This document shows, one piece after another, positions 8,712-16,968 of a DNA stretch of 64,000 nucleotides. The notes beneath the pieces were generated by a model. That model searched no databases, was not told where the DNA came from, and saw only the letters and a list, made by a program, of their open reading frames with translations. Positions within the stretch are counted from its first letter, which is position 1, and each line of letters begins with the position of its first letter. A program made the translations under genes and the position numbers. The stretch lies in the NCBI RefSeq assembly GCF_029633825.1, contig NZ_CP090640.1:1488001-1552000 (forward strand), read 5' to 3'. Source of the stretch: Burkholderia contaminans. Its GTDB lineage: Bacteria > Pseudomonadota > Gammaproteobacteria > Burkholderiales > Burkholderiaceae.

Positions 8712-9833
8712 ATGCCGATCAATCTCCCCGAGCTGCTGACGCCGATCAGCGATGCGTCGCCCAGCGGCGACGACCTGCTGTTTTCGAACGAATTCGACGC
8801 GATCCAGGATGCGCGGCGCTACGACGATCCGACGCTCGACCAGGGCGAGTGGGTGACCGAGATCAAGGAGGCCGACTGGGGCTTCGTGGTCGACCATGCA
8901 GGCGAGCTGCTGCGCACGCGCACGAAGGACTTGCGGCTCGCCGTGTGGCTGACCGAGGCGCTCGCGCTCGAAGACGGCATCACCGGCCTCACCGAAGGCT
9001 ATGCGCTGCTCGAGGGCCTTTGCCGCGACTTCTGGGACACCGTGCACCCGCTGCCCGAGGACGACGACACCGAACACCGGCTCGGCAACGTCGCATGGCT
9101 GTCCGGCCGTACGGCCGAGCTGCTGCGTGCGGTGCCGATGACGGACGGCGCGTCGAACGCGTTCAGCACGCTCGACTGGGAAGTGGCGCAGCACGTTGCC
9201 CAGGCCATCAAGCGCGACCCCGAACACGCGGACGAAATCGCGCGCGGCAAGCCGTCGATCGAGCAGATCGACTCGTCGCGTCGCGTGACGTCGATCGCGT
9301 TCTACACCGCGTTGCTCGCGAACCTGAAGGCGTTCGAATTCGCGCTCGACGCGTTCGAGGAGCGGCTCGTCGAGCGCGCGGGCGATTCGGCGCCGAGCTT
9401 CCGTCAGGCGCGCGACGCGTTCGAGACCGTGTACCGGCTCGCCGAGCGCTTTGCGCGCGAGCAGGGCTATACGGGCAGCGCGCCCCACACGCAGTCGGCA
9501 CCGCAGGCGCAGCCCGAGCGCATCGAGCCGGTGTTCGGCAACCCGATCCAGACGGAGGAGACTCACGTGCAGCCGCAGCCCGTTCCGCGCGCCCCGGTGC
9601 CGCAGATGATCGCCGGCATCCAGAACCGTGCGCAGGCCGTCGACCAGTTGCGCGCGGTCGCCCGCTATTTCCGCCATACCGAGCCGCACAGCCCGGTCGC
9701 GTATCTCGCCGACAAGGCCGCCGAATGGGCCGACATGCCGCTGCACAAGTGGCTCGAGAGCGTCGTGAAGGACGACGGCTCGCTGTCGCATATTCGTGAG
9801 TTGCTGGGTGTGAGGCCGGACGAGCAGTCGTGA
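8712..9833 (+). CDS. tssA: TssA, ImpA_N-domain T6SS cap/baseplate protein
   Basis: The gene encodes 373 residues. The N-terminal ImpA_N domain (residues ~10-120) is recognisable from PISDASPSGDDLLFSNEFDAI and from RLAVWLTEALALEDGI (~78-93). A proline/glutamine-rich linker around 255-300 leads to a C-terminal domain ending in DDGSLSHIRELLGV. TssA primes baseplate assembly and caps or coordinates tail polymerisation. The ending resembles the short TssA class whose C-terminal domain oligomerises. The ATG at 8712 lies 42 bp after clpV. A 122-bp spacer then precedes vgrG, with a small GGACCC/GGGTCC hairpin at 9914-9929. Confidence 0.92.
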   Translation: MPINLPELLTPISDASPSGDDLLFSNEFDAIQDARRYDDPTLDQGEWVTEIKEADWGFVVDHAGELLRTRTKDLRLAVWLTEALALEDGITGLTEGYALLEGLCRDFWDTVHPLPEDDDTEHRLGNVAWLSGRTAELLRAVPMTDGASNAFSTLDWEVAQHVAQAIKRDPEHADEIARGKPSIEQIDSSRRVTSIAFYTALLANLKAFEFALDAFEERLVERAGDSAPSFRQARDAFETVYRLAERFAREQGYTGSAPHTQSAPQAQPERIEPVFGNPIQTEETHVQPQPVPRAPVPQMIAGIQNRAQAVDQLRAVARYFRHTEPHSPVAYLADKAAEWADMPLHKWLESVVKDDGSLSHIRELLGVRPDEQS

Positions 9834-9955
9834 GCGACGATGTGGTGGCGGCGCGCGTGACGCGGGCCCGGGTGCCGTCGTGCGGTGAGAGAAGGGCTCT
9901 TTCCTGAGAGCGTGGACCCCGGCGGGTCCGCGGCAAACAAGAAGATGAGTGACGC

Positions 9956-12514
9956 ATGAACATGACCGAACTGGCACAGGCGATTCATGGTGGCCTGATT
10001 CAGCAGGATCGCCTGCTGAAGACGGACATCCCGTCGCTGCCGAACAACGCGCTGGTGCCGCGCCGGGCCGTGATCTGTTCAGAACTGGGCCGCGACTTCA
10101 GCGTGACGCTCGATCTCGTGTCCACCGCGAGCGACGTCGAACTCAAGACGTTCATCGCGCAGCCGATGACGCTGTGGATCCAGCAGGTCGACCAGTCGTA
10201 TCTCCCGATCAACGGCTACGTCCATACGGCGCGCCGGCTCGGCACGGACGGCAGCCTGTCGGGCTACCAGTTGACCTTCGCGTCGTGGATGCACTTCCTC
10301 AAGTTCCGCAGCGACATGCGGTACTGGCAGGACAAGTCGGTCGACGCGATATTGGCCGACGTGTTCGATACGCATCCACAGGCCAAGGGGCGCTATCAGT
10401 TTGCGCTGTCGAAGCCGCTGCCGTCGCGCTCCTACTGTCGCCAGAGCGAAACCGACTGGAACTTCGTGCATCGCCTGATGGAAGACGAAGGGCTGTTCGG
10501 CTTCTGGCGACATGCGGGGGACGGCAGCGCGCACACGCTCGTCATCACCGACGACCTGCACGCGCTCGACGAAGTGTCGCCGAATGTCGTCCGGTTCGAC
10601 CGCTCCGGAGCCGGGAGCGAAGCCACCGGATTCACGCAATGGGCCGCGTCGCGCACCTTGCAGAGTGCGCAGCACACCACGCGCACGTTCGATTACAAAT
10701 CGCCGTCGACGTCCGGCAATCCGAACGGCACGACGTTGCCCACGAAGGCCGGCCAGGGCGATCTGCCGGGCCAGATGGAAATCTACGAATACACCGGCGC
10801 ATACACGTACGCGGGGCAGGACCGCGGCGAACATCTGTCGAAGATCCGCCTCGAGGAATGGGAGTCGCGCGCGAAACGCTTCTTCGGCGTGGGTGGCGTG
10901 CGGGGGATCGACGCCGGGCGACGCTTCACGCTGGCCGACCATCCCGAGCACGACCGCGATTCGGCGCAGGACCGGGAATTTGCGGCCTTGAAGGTGTCGC
11001 GGTACATCGAGAACAACCTGCCGATCTCGGACCACGAAGCGAACTTCCCGCACAGCCTGCAGGCGCGGCTCGCGCAGGCGAAAGCCGGTCACGGTTCGGC
11101 TGTTTCGTTCGAAGTGGGTCATGACGACGGTTCGGCCGGGTTCTATCTCGTCGAGGTCGAAGTGCAACGTGCGGCGGTGCCGTATCGCAGCCCGTTCGAG
11201 CACAAGAAGCCCGTGATGCAGCTCGAGACGGCCGTCGTCGTCGGGCCGAAGGGCGAAGAGGTGTATACGGACGAGCTGAACCGGATCAAGGTCATGTTCG
11301 TCTGGGACCGGCAGAACGGGGGCACCGAAACCGCATCGTGCTGGATGCGTGTCGTGCAGTCGGATACCGGCGGCGGCTACGGGGCCGTTCATATTCCGCG
11401 GGTCGGCGAGGAAGTGATGGTCGGCTACATCGGCGGGGACTGCGACCGGCCGATCGTCATGCATCGCGTCTACAACGGCGCAACCAAGCCGCAGTGGCAT
11501 AGCGACGGGATCCTGTCGGGCTTCCGGTCGAAGGAGTACGCGGGGTCGGGGCACAACGAGATGGTGCTCGACGACGCGACCGGGCAGAACCGCGCGCGCC
11601 TGTTCAGCAGCAGCGCGAATTCGCTGCTTCACCTCGGCTATCTGATCGAGCAGAACGGCAACACGCGCGGCGCGTATCTCGGCTCGGGGTTCGACTTGCG
11701 CACGGATGCGTACGGCGCCGTGCGCGCCGGGCAGGGGTTGTACGTCACGACGCATCCGAAGCAGGTGAATAGCCAGCCGCTCGACGTGCGCGAGACGCAA
11801 CAGCAGCTCGTCAATGCCGAGGGGCTGATCGAATCGTTGTCGCAGGTCAGCGAAGCGCATCAGGCGGAAAGCCTTGGTAACGGTCAAGACGCGCTGAAGA
11901 CCTTCACCGACGCGACGCAGGAAAGCGCAGCGGGGGCGTCGTCCGGCGGCCGGACCGCCGGCGGCGGGACGGGGAACGCGAATGCGTTCAAGGAACCGGT
12001 GATGCTGTTCGCGAGCCCGGCGGGGATCGGGATGGCGTCGCAGCAGTCGGTGCACCTGGCGAGCGATCGGCAGACCAATATCGTCAGCGGTCAAAGCACC
12101 TTCATCACGAGCGGCAAGTCGCTGATCGCCGGCATCCGTGACCGCATCAGCCTGTTCGCGCAGAATGCCGGAATGAAGCTGTTCGCCGCGAAGGGCAACG
12201 TCGAGGTCCAGGCGCACGCGGACAACATCGAGCTTACCGCGCAGAAGACCGTGAAGCTGGTGGCGGCGACCGAGGTCGTTGATGTGGCCGCGAAGCAGGA
12301 GGTCCTGCTGACGTCGGGCGGCGCCTATATCCGGATCAAGGGCGGCAACATCGAGATTCACGCGCCAGGGAAGATCGATTTCAAGGGCGCGCAGCACGCG
12401 TTCAGCGGGCCGACGAGCATGCCGTATCCGCTGCCCGCGATGCCGGGCGGCACGTGCAAGCAATGCGTGTTGAATGCACATAGCGGGCGCGAATCGATGG
12501 TCGAGGCGGATTGA
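9956..12514 (+). CDS. vgrG: VgrG (TssI) T6SS spike protein with DUF2345 domain
   Basis: This 852-residue protein is the trimeric spike that tips the Hcp tube. Residues ~1-400 form the gp27-like phage-late-control domain, with ETDWNFVHRLMEDEGLFGFW near 165-184. Residues ~410-520 form the gp5 OB-fold region, including SCWMRVVQSDTGGGYGAVHIPRVGEEV (quoted by its ends). Residues ~655-810 are the DUF2345 beta-helix extension. There is no separate enzymatic C-terminal domain, so cargo is probably bound non-covalently. The downstream gene encodes a DUF4123 adaptor, the class that loads effectors onto VgrG. The stop overlaps that start by one base. Confidence 0.96.
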   Translation: MNMTELAQAIHGGLIQQDRLLKTDIPSLPNNALVPRRAVICSELGRDFSVTLDLVSTASDVELKTFIAQPMTLWIQQVDQSYLPINGYVHTARRLGTDGSLSGYQLTFASWMHFLKFRSDMRYWQDKSVDAILADVFDTHPQAKGRYQFALSKPLPSRSYCRQSETDWNFVHRLMEDEGLFGFWRHAGDGSAHTLVITDDLHALDEVSPNVVRFDRSGAGSEATGFTQWAASRTLQSAQHTTRTFDYKSPSTSGNPNGTTLPTKAGQGDLPGQMEIYEYTGAYTYAGQDRGEHLSKIRLEEWESRAKRFFGVGGVRGIDAGRRFTLADHPEHDRDSAQDREFAALKVSRYIENNLPISDHEANFPHSLQARLAQAKAGHGSAVSFEVGHDDGSAGFYLVEVEVQRAAVPYRSPFEHKKPVMQLETAVVVGPKGEEVYTDELNRIKVMFVWDRQNGGTETASCWMRVVQSDTGGGYGAVHIPRVGEEVMVGYIGGDCDRPIVMHRVYNGATKPQWHSDGILSGFRSKEYAGSGHNEMVLDDATGQNRARLFSSSANSLLHLGYLIEQNGNTRGAYLGSGFDLRTDAYGAVRAGQGLYVTTHPKQVNSQPLDVRETQQQLVNAEGLIESLSQVSEAHQAESLGNGQDALKTFTDATQESAAGASSGGRTAGGGTGNANAFKEPVMLFASPAGIGMASQQSVHLASDRQTNIVSGQSTFITSGKSLIAGIRDRISLFAQNAGMKLFAAKGNVEVQAHADNIELTAQKTVKLVAATEVVDVAAKQEVLLTSGGAYIRIKGGNIEIHAPGKIDFKGAQHAFSGPTSMPYPLPAMPGGTCKQCVLNAHSGRESMVEAD

Positions 12515-13563
12515 TGGGCGACGTCAACGATACGGGCGACGTGGTCGATCGGGACGACGCCGTCGAGACAAGCGAAGCCGTCGACACCGCGCCGAATCCA
12601 CGCGAGCCCGCGTGGCCGGCGTTCCTGGAAACACTGAAAGCTTCGCTGGCGCATGCGGACGACGACGGCAGGGCGATGCGGCTTTATGCGCTTGTCGATA
12701 CGCGCAGCTATCAGGAGCTGGATGTGCAGTTGGCGATGGTACGCGGCCTGCGCTATGCGTCGCTCTGGGTCGATACCGGGCTCGATGCCTATACGGATAT
12801 CGCGCCGTACCTGATCGCGTTCGACCGCGACGCGCTCGACGACGAGCATGCCGAGCAGCACAGGCTGCTGCGTCAACTGTGGCTGGATGCAGTGGATTTG
12901 CATGCGGTGACGTGGCTGTGGTCGACGTGGTCGTTCGATGCGCTCGACGCGCATCTGCGCCGGTATGTACAGTACAAATTGGCCAACGGTCGTTCGTACT
13001 ACCTGTTCTTCTTCGACAACCACGTATTGGCGCGACTTCGACAGGTGTGGAGCGATACGCAGACGCAGCAGTTCGTTGCGCCGTTCACCGAAATTCGGTA
13101 TCGCGATCGGCGGCTTGACGAGGTCGTGTGGCGCAACGATGCACCGGCGATCGAAGGCGCGGCGCCGGCGAGTGATGCGCCGGGCCTGAGCGAGCAGCAG
13201 CACGCTCGGTTGATCGAGCTCGGGTATCCGGACAAGCTCGTGCTGAAGTTTCGCGAGACGATGGGGGCGTCGATCGAGCACCTGTCCGATGTGGAACTGT
13301 ATGAGCGGGTCGTCGAGCAACTGGCACGCGCGGCCAACTACGGGATCGTCGACGAGCAGCAGACGCTGTATTACGTATTGACCGGTGTGCAGGTCGCCCC
13401 CCGATTCGACGAGCATCCGGCAGTGCAGGCTTGTCTTGTGGCCGTGTCTTGCGGAGAGAAGAGCCTCGACGATGCGCTGTTGACGATCGATGACGCGACG
13501 TGGAATGCAATTCGTGAAGACTACGATCGCAGCCTTCTGGAGGAACGCAGCGGTGTGGCGTAA
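12514..13563 (+). CDS. DUF4123 effector-loading adaptor (Tap/TEC family)
   Basis: The protein has 349 residues; DUF4123 proteins act as chaperones that deliver a specific effector to its VgrG. The DUF4123 domain covers residues ~55-170, with LYALVDTRSYQEL at its start, APYLIAFDRD in the middle and WLWSTWSFDALDAHLRRYVQ before RSYYLFFFDNHVL. The C-terminal half is less conserved and probably effector-specific. TGATG couples its ATG (12514) to the vgrG stop; the TTG at 12511 is a less likely start. The position between vgrG and the lipase-like effector gene indicates that the latter is its client. That pairing is inferred from order, not shown. Confidence 0.88.
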   Translation: MGDVNDTGDVVDRDDAVETSEAVDTAPNPREPAWPAFLETLKASLAHADDDGRAMRLYALVDTRSYQELDVQLAMVRGLRYASLWVDTGLDAYTDIAPYLIAFDRDALDDEHAEQHRLLRQLWLDAVDLHAVTWLWSTWSFDALDAHLRRYVQYKLANGRSYYLFFFDNHVLARLRQVWSDTQTQQFVAPFTEIRYRDRRLDEVVWRNDAPAIEGAAPASDAPGLSEQQHARLIELGYPDKLVLKFRETMGASIEHLSDVELYERVVEQLARAANYGIVDEQQTLYYVLTGVQVAPRFDEHPAVQACLVAVSCGEKSLDDALLTIDDATWNAIREDYDRSLLEERSGVA

Positions 13564-13726
13564 GTCTGCGATTGCCGCTTGCGCCGGCAAGGTCGATACA
13601 CGCACGGCGTGGATGCCGAAGAGGCCGCTGTTCGACTCGACGAACGACAATATCAAGCTGGTCGCCGTACCGGCAGGTCCCGACGGCATGCTGCCGCGGC
13701 CATGTGAAGAGAGTGCTTATGCCTGA
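13553..13726 (+). CDS. 57-codon ORF with own ribosome-binding site; possible remnant of a DUF3304-type gene
   Basis: A GTG at 13553 begins a 57-codon frame that overlaps the DUF4123 stop by 11 bp and the next ATG by 8 bp. A GGAGGA at about 13540 is correctly spaced. No family is recognised. Its last 20 codons (VAVPAGPDGMLPRPCEES...) align without gaps to the end of the downstream DUF3304 gene (VAVPSIPAGLVPPPREEN...), with about 40 of 60 bases identical by hand count. In both places the EE codons double as the ribosome-binding site of the following gene. It may be a small coding gene or the 3' relic of a duplicated immunity gene. Confidence 0.45.
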   Translation: MWRKSAIAACAGKVDTRTAWMPKRPLFDSTNDNIKLVAVPAGPDGMLPRPCEESAYA

Positions 13727-14639
13727 TGTCATGCAATACGCTGCACCGGAATTCCGTGCGATCGATCCAGGCCGACGTGGTGCGCGCGCCGCTCGCGGAC
13801 GGTTCTCCGCGGCGTTGCGAGTCGCCGCGGCAGGCTTGTTCTTCGTGTCGATGGCGGCGTGCAGCAAGTCCGATCCGACCTACACCAGCATTTCAACGGA
13901 GGCGTTGAACTACCTGCCATACAACCTCGTTCGGTTCACGATCACCGACCGGTTCGGCAACAAGGCACGCGGTGGTGGCGACCTGGAACCCGGGGCCGGG
14001 GAAGGCAGCATCGCCTGCTGTTACTTGCTGAAGGGCAACGATTTCAAGGTTCAGTGGACGTATTACGATGCGGACGACTGGCGGCCGGGTGAGCAGGTGA
14101 AGAAACAGCAGGCAGAGACGGACGTTTCGTTGCCGCCAACCAAGGAGCCGGACTCGATCGGCTCACGCATTCTCGAGGTCCACTTCTACCCCGATCGTCA
14201 TGTCGAGCTGGCGTTTCCTGGCGAGATGCTGGGCAGTACCCGATTGCCGATCGTGGACGTGTCGCGTGAGTTGACGAAACGGTACGGCAAGCGGCTCGAC
14301 AAGAAATACGAAGACAATGACGCCCAGTCGCACCGCAGGATTTCGAGAACAGTTGCGGAAGCCTGGATCAAGTACCGCTTCACAGATCGCAGCGACCTCG
14401 AGCAATACGCCTATTACGCGCTTCTGGTGAATCCCCGGTTCGACGCTCACCCGGAGGTGCAGAAGCTCATTCAGTCGATCAAGGGGAAGCCGGGCGCATT
14501 CGCGAAGGCGGCCGCCGCGCTATCACCGACCGTTGTGAAGGAGCTTGGGCAGAACCGATTCCAGGCGGTTGCAGTACCGTCGATTCCGGCGGGTCTGGTG
14601 CCGCCGCCACGTGAGGAGAATAGCCATGGCCGGGGCTAA
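13719..14639 (+). CDS. DUF3304-type lipoprotein, probable immunity protein for the Tle1-like effector
   Basis: The gene encodes 306 residues. A basic N-terminus and hydrophobic segment end in FFVSMAAC, a plausible lipobox with Cys48, so the protein is probably a periplasm-facing lipoprotein. The body contains YNLVRFTITDRFGNKARGGG and a CCYLLKG motif near residues 103-109, features I associate with DUF3304. Lipoproteins of this kind are commonly encoded beside Tle1 phospholipase effectors and protect the producer. ATG 13719 is chosen over upstream in-frame starts because GAAGAGAG precedes it. The 3' end overlaps the effector start by 14 bp, so the two are translationally coupled. The immunity role is inferred from position and localisation. 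Confidence 0.75.
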   Translation: MPDVMQYAAPEFRAIDPGRRGARAARGRFSAALRVAAAGLFFVSMAACSKSDPTYTSISTEALNYLPYNLVRFTITDRFGNKARGGGDLEPGAGEGSIACCYLLKGNDFKVQWTYYDADDWRPGEQVKKQQAETDVSLPPTKEPDSIGSRILEVHFYPDRHVELAFPGEMLGSTRLPIVDVSRELTKRYGKRLDKKYEDNDAQSHRRISRTVAEAWIKYRFTDRSDLEQYAYYALLVNPRFDAHPEVQKLIQSIKGKPGAFAKAAAALSPTVVKELGQNRFQAVAVPSIPAGLVPPPREENSHGRG

Positions 14640-16887
14640 CGATCGAAACGCCATTCGACTTGATCCGGACGACGCTACGCCGCAGAGCGTGCGAATGGCA
14701 GTCGACAAGATGGTGGCTGCCAACTATCCAAAGGGAGACTGCCTGCCGTGCGGGGCAACGATCCGTATCGGCGTATTCTTCGATGCGTTTGGTCGCAGCA
14801 GGGACGAAGACGATCCGGACAGCGGGCTGTACTCGAACATCTCGCGTCTTTTCGATGCGCACCGCACCAACCAGGACGCCGATCGTCCCGTGAATCAGTT
14901 CTGGTTCCGTCTCTACTATTCGGGCCTCGGGACGGATCTCAACGCGGATGCAAAGTCCAACGACTGGCTCAATGCCGGCCTGGCCGCGGGGAAAATGATC
15001 GGCAAGAAGGTGCTCGCCGCAACGAAAGGCGTGGCGGAGTCGGTCGCACGTGTGAACCAGCCGATCAAGCAACTGGACGTGAAAGGTCGCGTGACGACGG
15101 CAGCCAAGCAGGCCGCCTCGGAGTTCTCGTTTCGGCCGATGCTGAGTGCTTTCAACGACTTCAAGAAAGACATCCAGAACATCCCCCGAACCGCGCGTCG
15201 CATCGCGAACGTACTGGACGCGTCGCCGGAGCGGATCTGGGAGCGCACGAAGGCAGGCGGCATCGCGGTGTTCCGGAACGCGAAGAACGACGCGAAACGC
15301 AATCCGCTCAAGATCGTGCAATCGACAGTCCGTCAGGTCATTACGGGAATCGCGATCGAAAACGTACCGATCGTGCGCGATACGCAGGTGATGAGCGCGT
15401 ACTTCGGTACGGGCGTCGATTCACGGCTCGTTGCCGCGAAGGAGCAGTTGGAAAAAGCGGTCGAGGCAGTCAAGGGGCAGGCGTCGAAGATTCGGAAGAT
15501 CGAAGTGTCGGTGTTTGGCGCCGATCGCGGTTGTGTGCTGGCACGCGCGTTCGTCAACGATCTGGCGACCAAGTACAAGCGTCGCGACGATCAGGACCTT
15601 GCGCTCAACGGCATTTCGCTCGAAATAAAGTTCGTCGGTCTACTGGATGCGGTGTCGTCGATCATGTCGGAAGAGGCCGGCGAGATTATCGGCATCCTGC
15701 CGTTTCTCGGCACCATCAAGCCGAATTACAAGGACCGGTCGCTTGCCGTGCCCGCAAGCGTGCAGCGATGTGTGCATTTCGCCGCCGCTCACGAGATGCG
15801 CATGTACCAGCGCCTCGACAGCCTGGAAAAGACCCGTGCCGAGCAACGACTCTATCCGGGAACGAGCAGCGACATCGCGGGCGGTTCGTTGCACGGCTCG
15901 CTGGGCTTCAATGCAGAGCTGATGCGTATTCCGCTCAGGGACATGCTGTTCGAAGCGCTCAAGGCCGGTAGTGCGCTTCTCGACATGGAAACGCTAGCCA
16001 AGCGGCGGCCTGATGTATTCAGTCGCTTCTCGATTGCGACGCCGATCACCTATGAAGGCAAGCAATACAGGATCAGGGCGCTTGTCGATGCGTACCGCAA
16101 GGTCGTTCCGGACACGCAAGGCGTGAACTTTCTGCCGCATGCGGAGGTATTCCTGCGCTGGATCGCCGTGCGATACCAGGATCCGGAATTCCGTCATTCC
16201 GTGACCGACCCGGCGACCGAGTGGCGCAAGGACGTCGAAAAAGCCGACTACGACCGGCGCGACGCAAAGGCGAAGCTTGACTGGGCGATGATGGGCAGCC
16301 AGCGGATGGACTCGCCCGAGATTCAGAAGCTGAAGCTCGCGAAGCAGGCGGCGGACAAACGTTACAACGATTTATGGAAGGATGTTCCGCCGAGCAACTA
16401 CACGACGGTCTGGCAGCGTCTCGACAAGGAGGCGAAGGAAATGACTGGCAAGTGGGAGAAGATGCGACCGGAATACGAGGCCGAGCAACAGCGCCGCTTC
16501 ACGCAGTCGTTCAACAACAAGCCGACCTATACGCCGCTGTTCCTTGCGCCCGCGTTTGCACACCATGTTGAGCTGAACGAGGACGAGGTTGCACTGGTCA
16601 AGGCCTGGGAGCAGGGGTATGCGGGGAAGAACCCGCTTCCGGCCGAGGTGATGGCGATGTTCGACATGCTCGTCCACGATACGTTGCTGACGAGTTGGCA
16701 GGATCACGTGCTCGCGCCGTCACTGTACTTCAGGACACGGGACAAGGACGTGTTCGGAAAGACGGACTATGCGAAGGAAGACAAGCAGCGCAAGAGCGAC
16801 GATCTCACCGCCAAACGGGTCGAACAGGCTAGCAAGCAGAGCCAGCAATGGGCGAGAGGTTACCAGGGGACGCCACCGACACATTGA
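14626..16887 (+). CDS. Tle1/DUF2235-like T6SS lipase effector with altered nucleophile motif (GADRG)
   Basis: The protein has 753 residues. An N-terminal TIRIGVFFDAFGRSRDED motif (residues ~45-62) matches the FFDGTGN-type opening of DUF2235 alpha/beta-hydrolases. VSVFGADRGCVLARAFVNDL (starting near 294) aligns with the nucleophile elbow, and FVGLLDAVSS (around 336-345) with the GLFDTVAS aspartate motif. VHFAAAHEMR (383-392) corresponds to the following conserved histidine block. In Tle1 enzymes the elbow is GxSxG; here residues 298-302 read GADRG, with Asp300 where Ser is expected. Lysine/glutamate-rich coiled-coil-like stretches cover ~545-640. ATG 14626 follows GAGGAG. Whether it still hydrolyses phospholipids is doubtful; delivery by the upstream VgrG/DUF4123 pair is likely. 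Confidence 0.82.
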   Translation: MAGANDRNAIRLDPDDATPQSVRMAVDKMVAANYPKGDCLPCGATIRIGVFFDAFGRSRDEDDPDSGLYSNISRLFDAHRTNQDADRPVNQFWFRLYYSGLGTDLNADAKSNDWLNAGLAAGKMIGKKVLAATKGVAESVARVNQPIKQLDVKGRVTTAAKQAASEFSFRPMLSAFNDFKKDIQNIPRTARRIANVLDASPERIWERTKAGGIAVFRNAKNDAKRNPLKIVQSTVRQVITGIAIENVPIVRDTQVMSAYFGTGVDSRLVAAKEQLEKAVEAVKGQASKIRKIEVSVFGADRGCVLARAFVNDLATKYKRRDDQDLALNGISLEIKFVGLLDAVSSIMSEEAGEIIGILPFLGTIKPNYKDRSLAVPASVQRCVHFAAAHEMRMYQRLDSLEKTRAEQRLYPGTSSDIAGGSLHGSLGFNAELMRIPLRDMLFEALKAGSALLDMETLAKRRPDVFSRFSIATPITYEGKQYRIRALVDAYRKVVPDTQGVNFLPHAEVFLRWIAVRYQDPEFRHSVTDPATEWRKDVEKADYDRRDAKAKLDWAMMGSQRMDSPEIQKLKLAKQAADKRYNDLWKDVPPSNYTTVWQRLDKEAKEMTGKWEKMRPEYEAEQQRRFTQSFNNKPTYTPLFLAPAFAHHVELNEDEVALVKAWEQGYAGKNPLPAEVMAMFDMLVHDTLLTSWQDHVLAPSLYFRTRDKDVFGKTDYAKEDKQRKSDDLTAKRVEQASKQSQQWARGYQGTPPTH

Positions 16888-16935
16888 CGTCATTCGGTGG
16901 CGCGCAATCGCGTACCGCTGACGCCCCGTCGTATC

Positions 16936-16960
16936 GGGGCGGCTAATCCCGAGCCGCCCC
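16936..16960. other. Stem-loop at the convergence of the two T6SS operons
   Basis: GGGGCGGC (16936-16943) and GCCGCCCC (16953-16960) form a perfect eight-base stem with a nine-base loop, between the effector stop (16887) and the OmpA-like stop (16969). A competing stem CGCCCCG/CGGGGCG (16922-16928 with 16935-16941) overlaps it. No T-run follows on either strand. It may limit read-through between the converging transcripts; that role is inferred. Confidence 0.45.
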
Positions 16961-16968
16961 CCGCAAAC

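Noticed and set aside
5826-9977. 1383-codon open frame on the - strand across clpV and tssA
   Set aside because: Arg/His/Leu-rich translation with no motifs, antisense to clear T6SS genes; a GC-codon artefact.
13553-13726. PAAR-like domain in the 57-codon ORF
   Set aside because: Considered because of the vgrG context, but no PAAR repeats are present and the length is too short.
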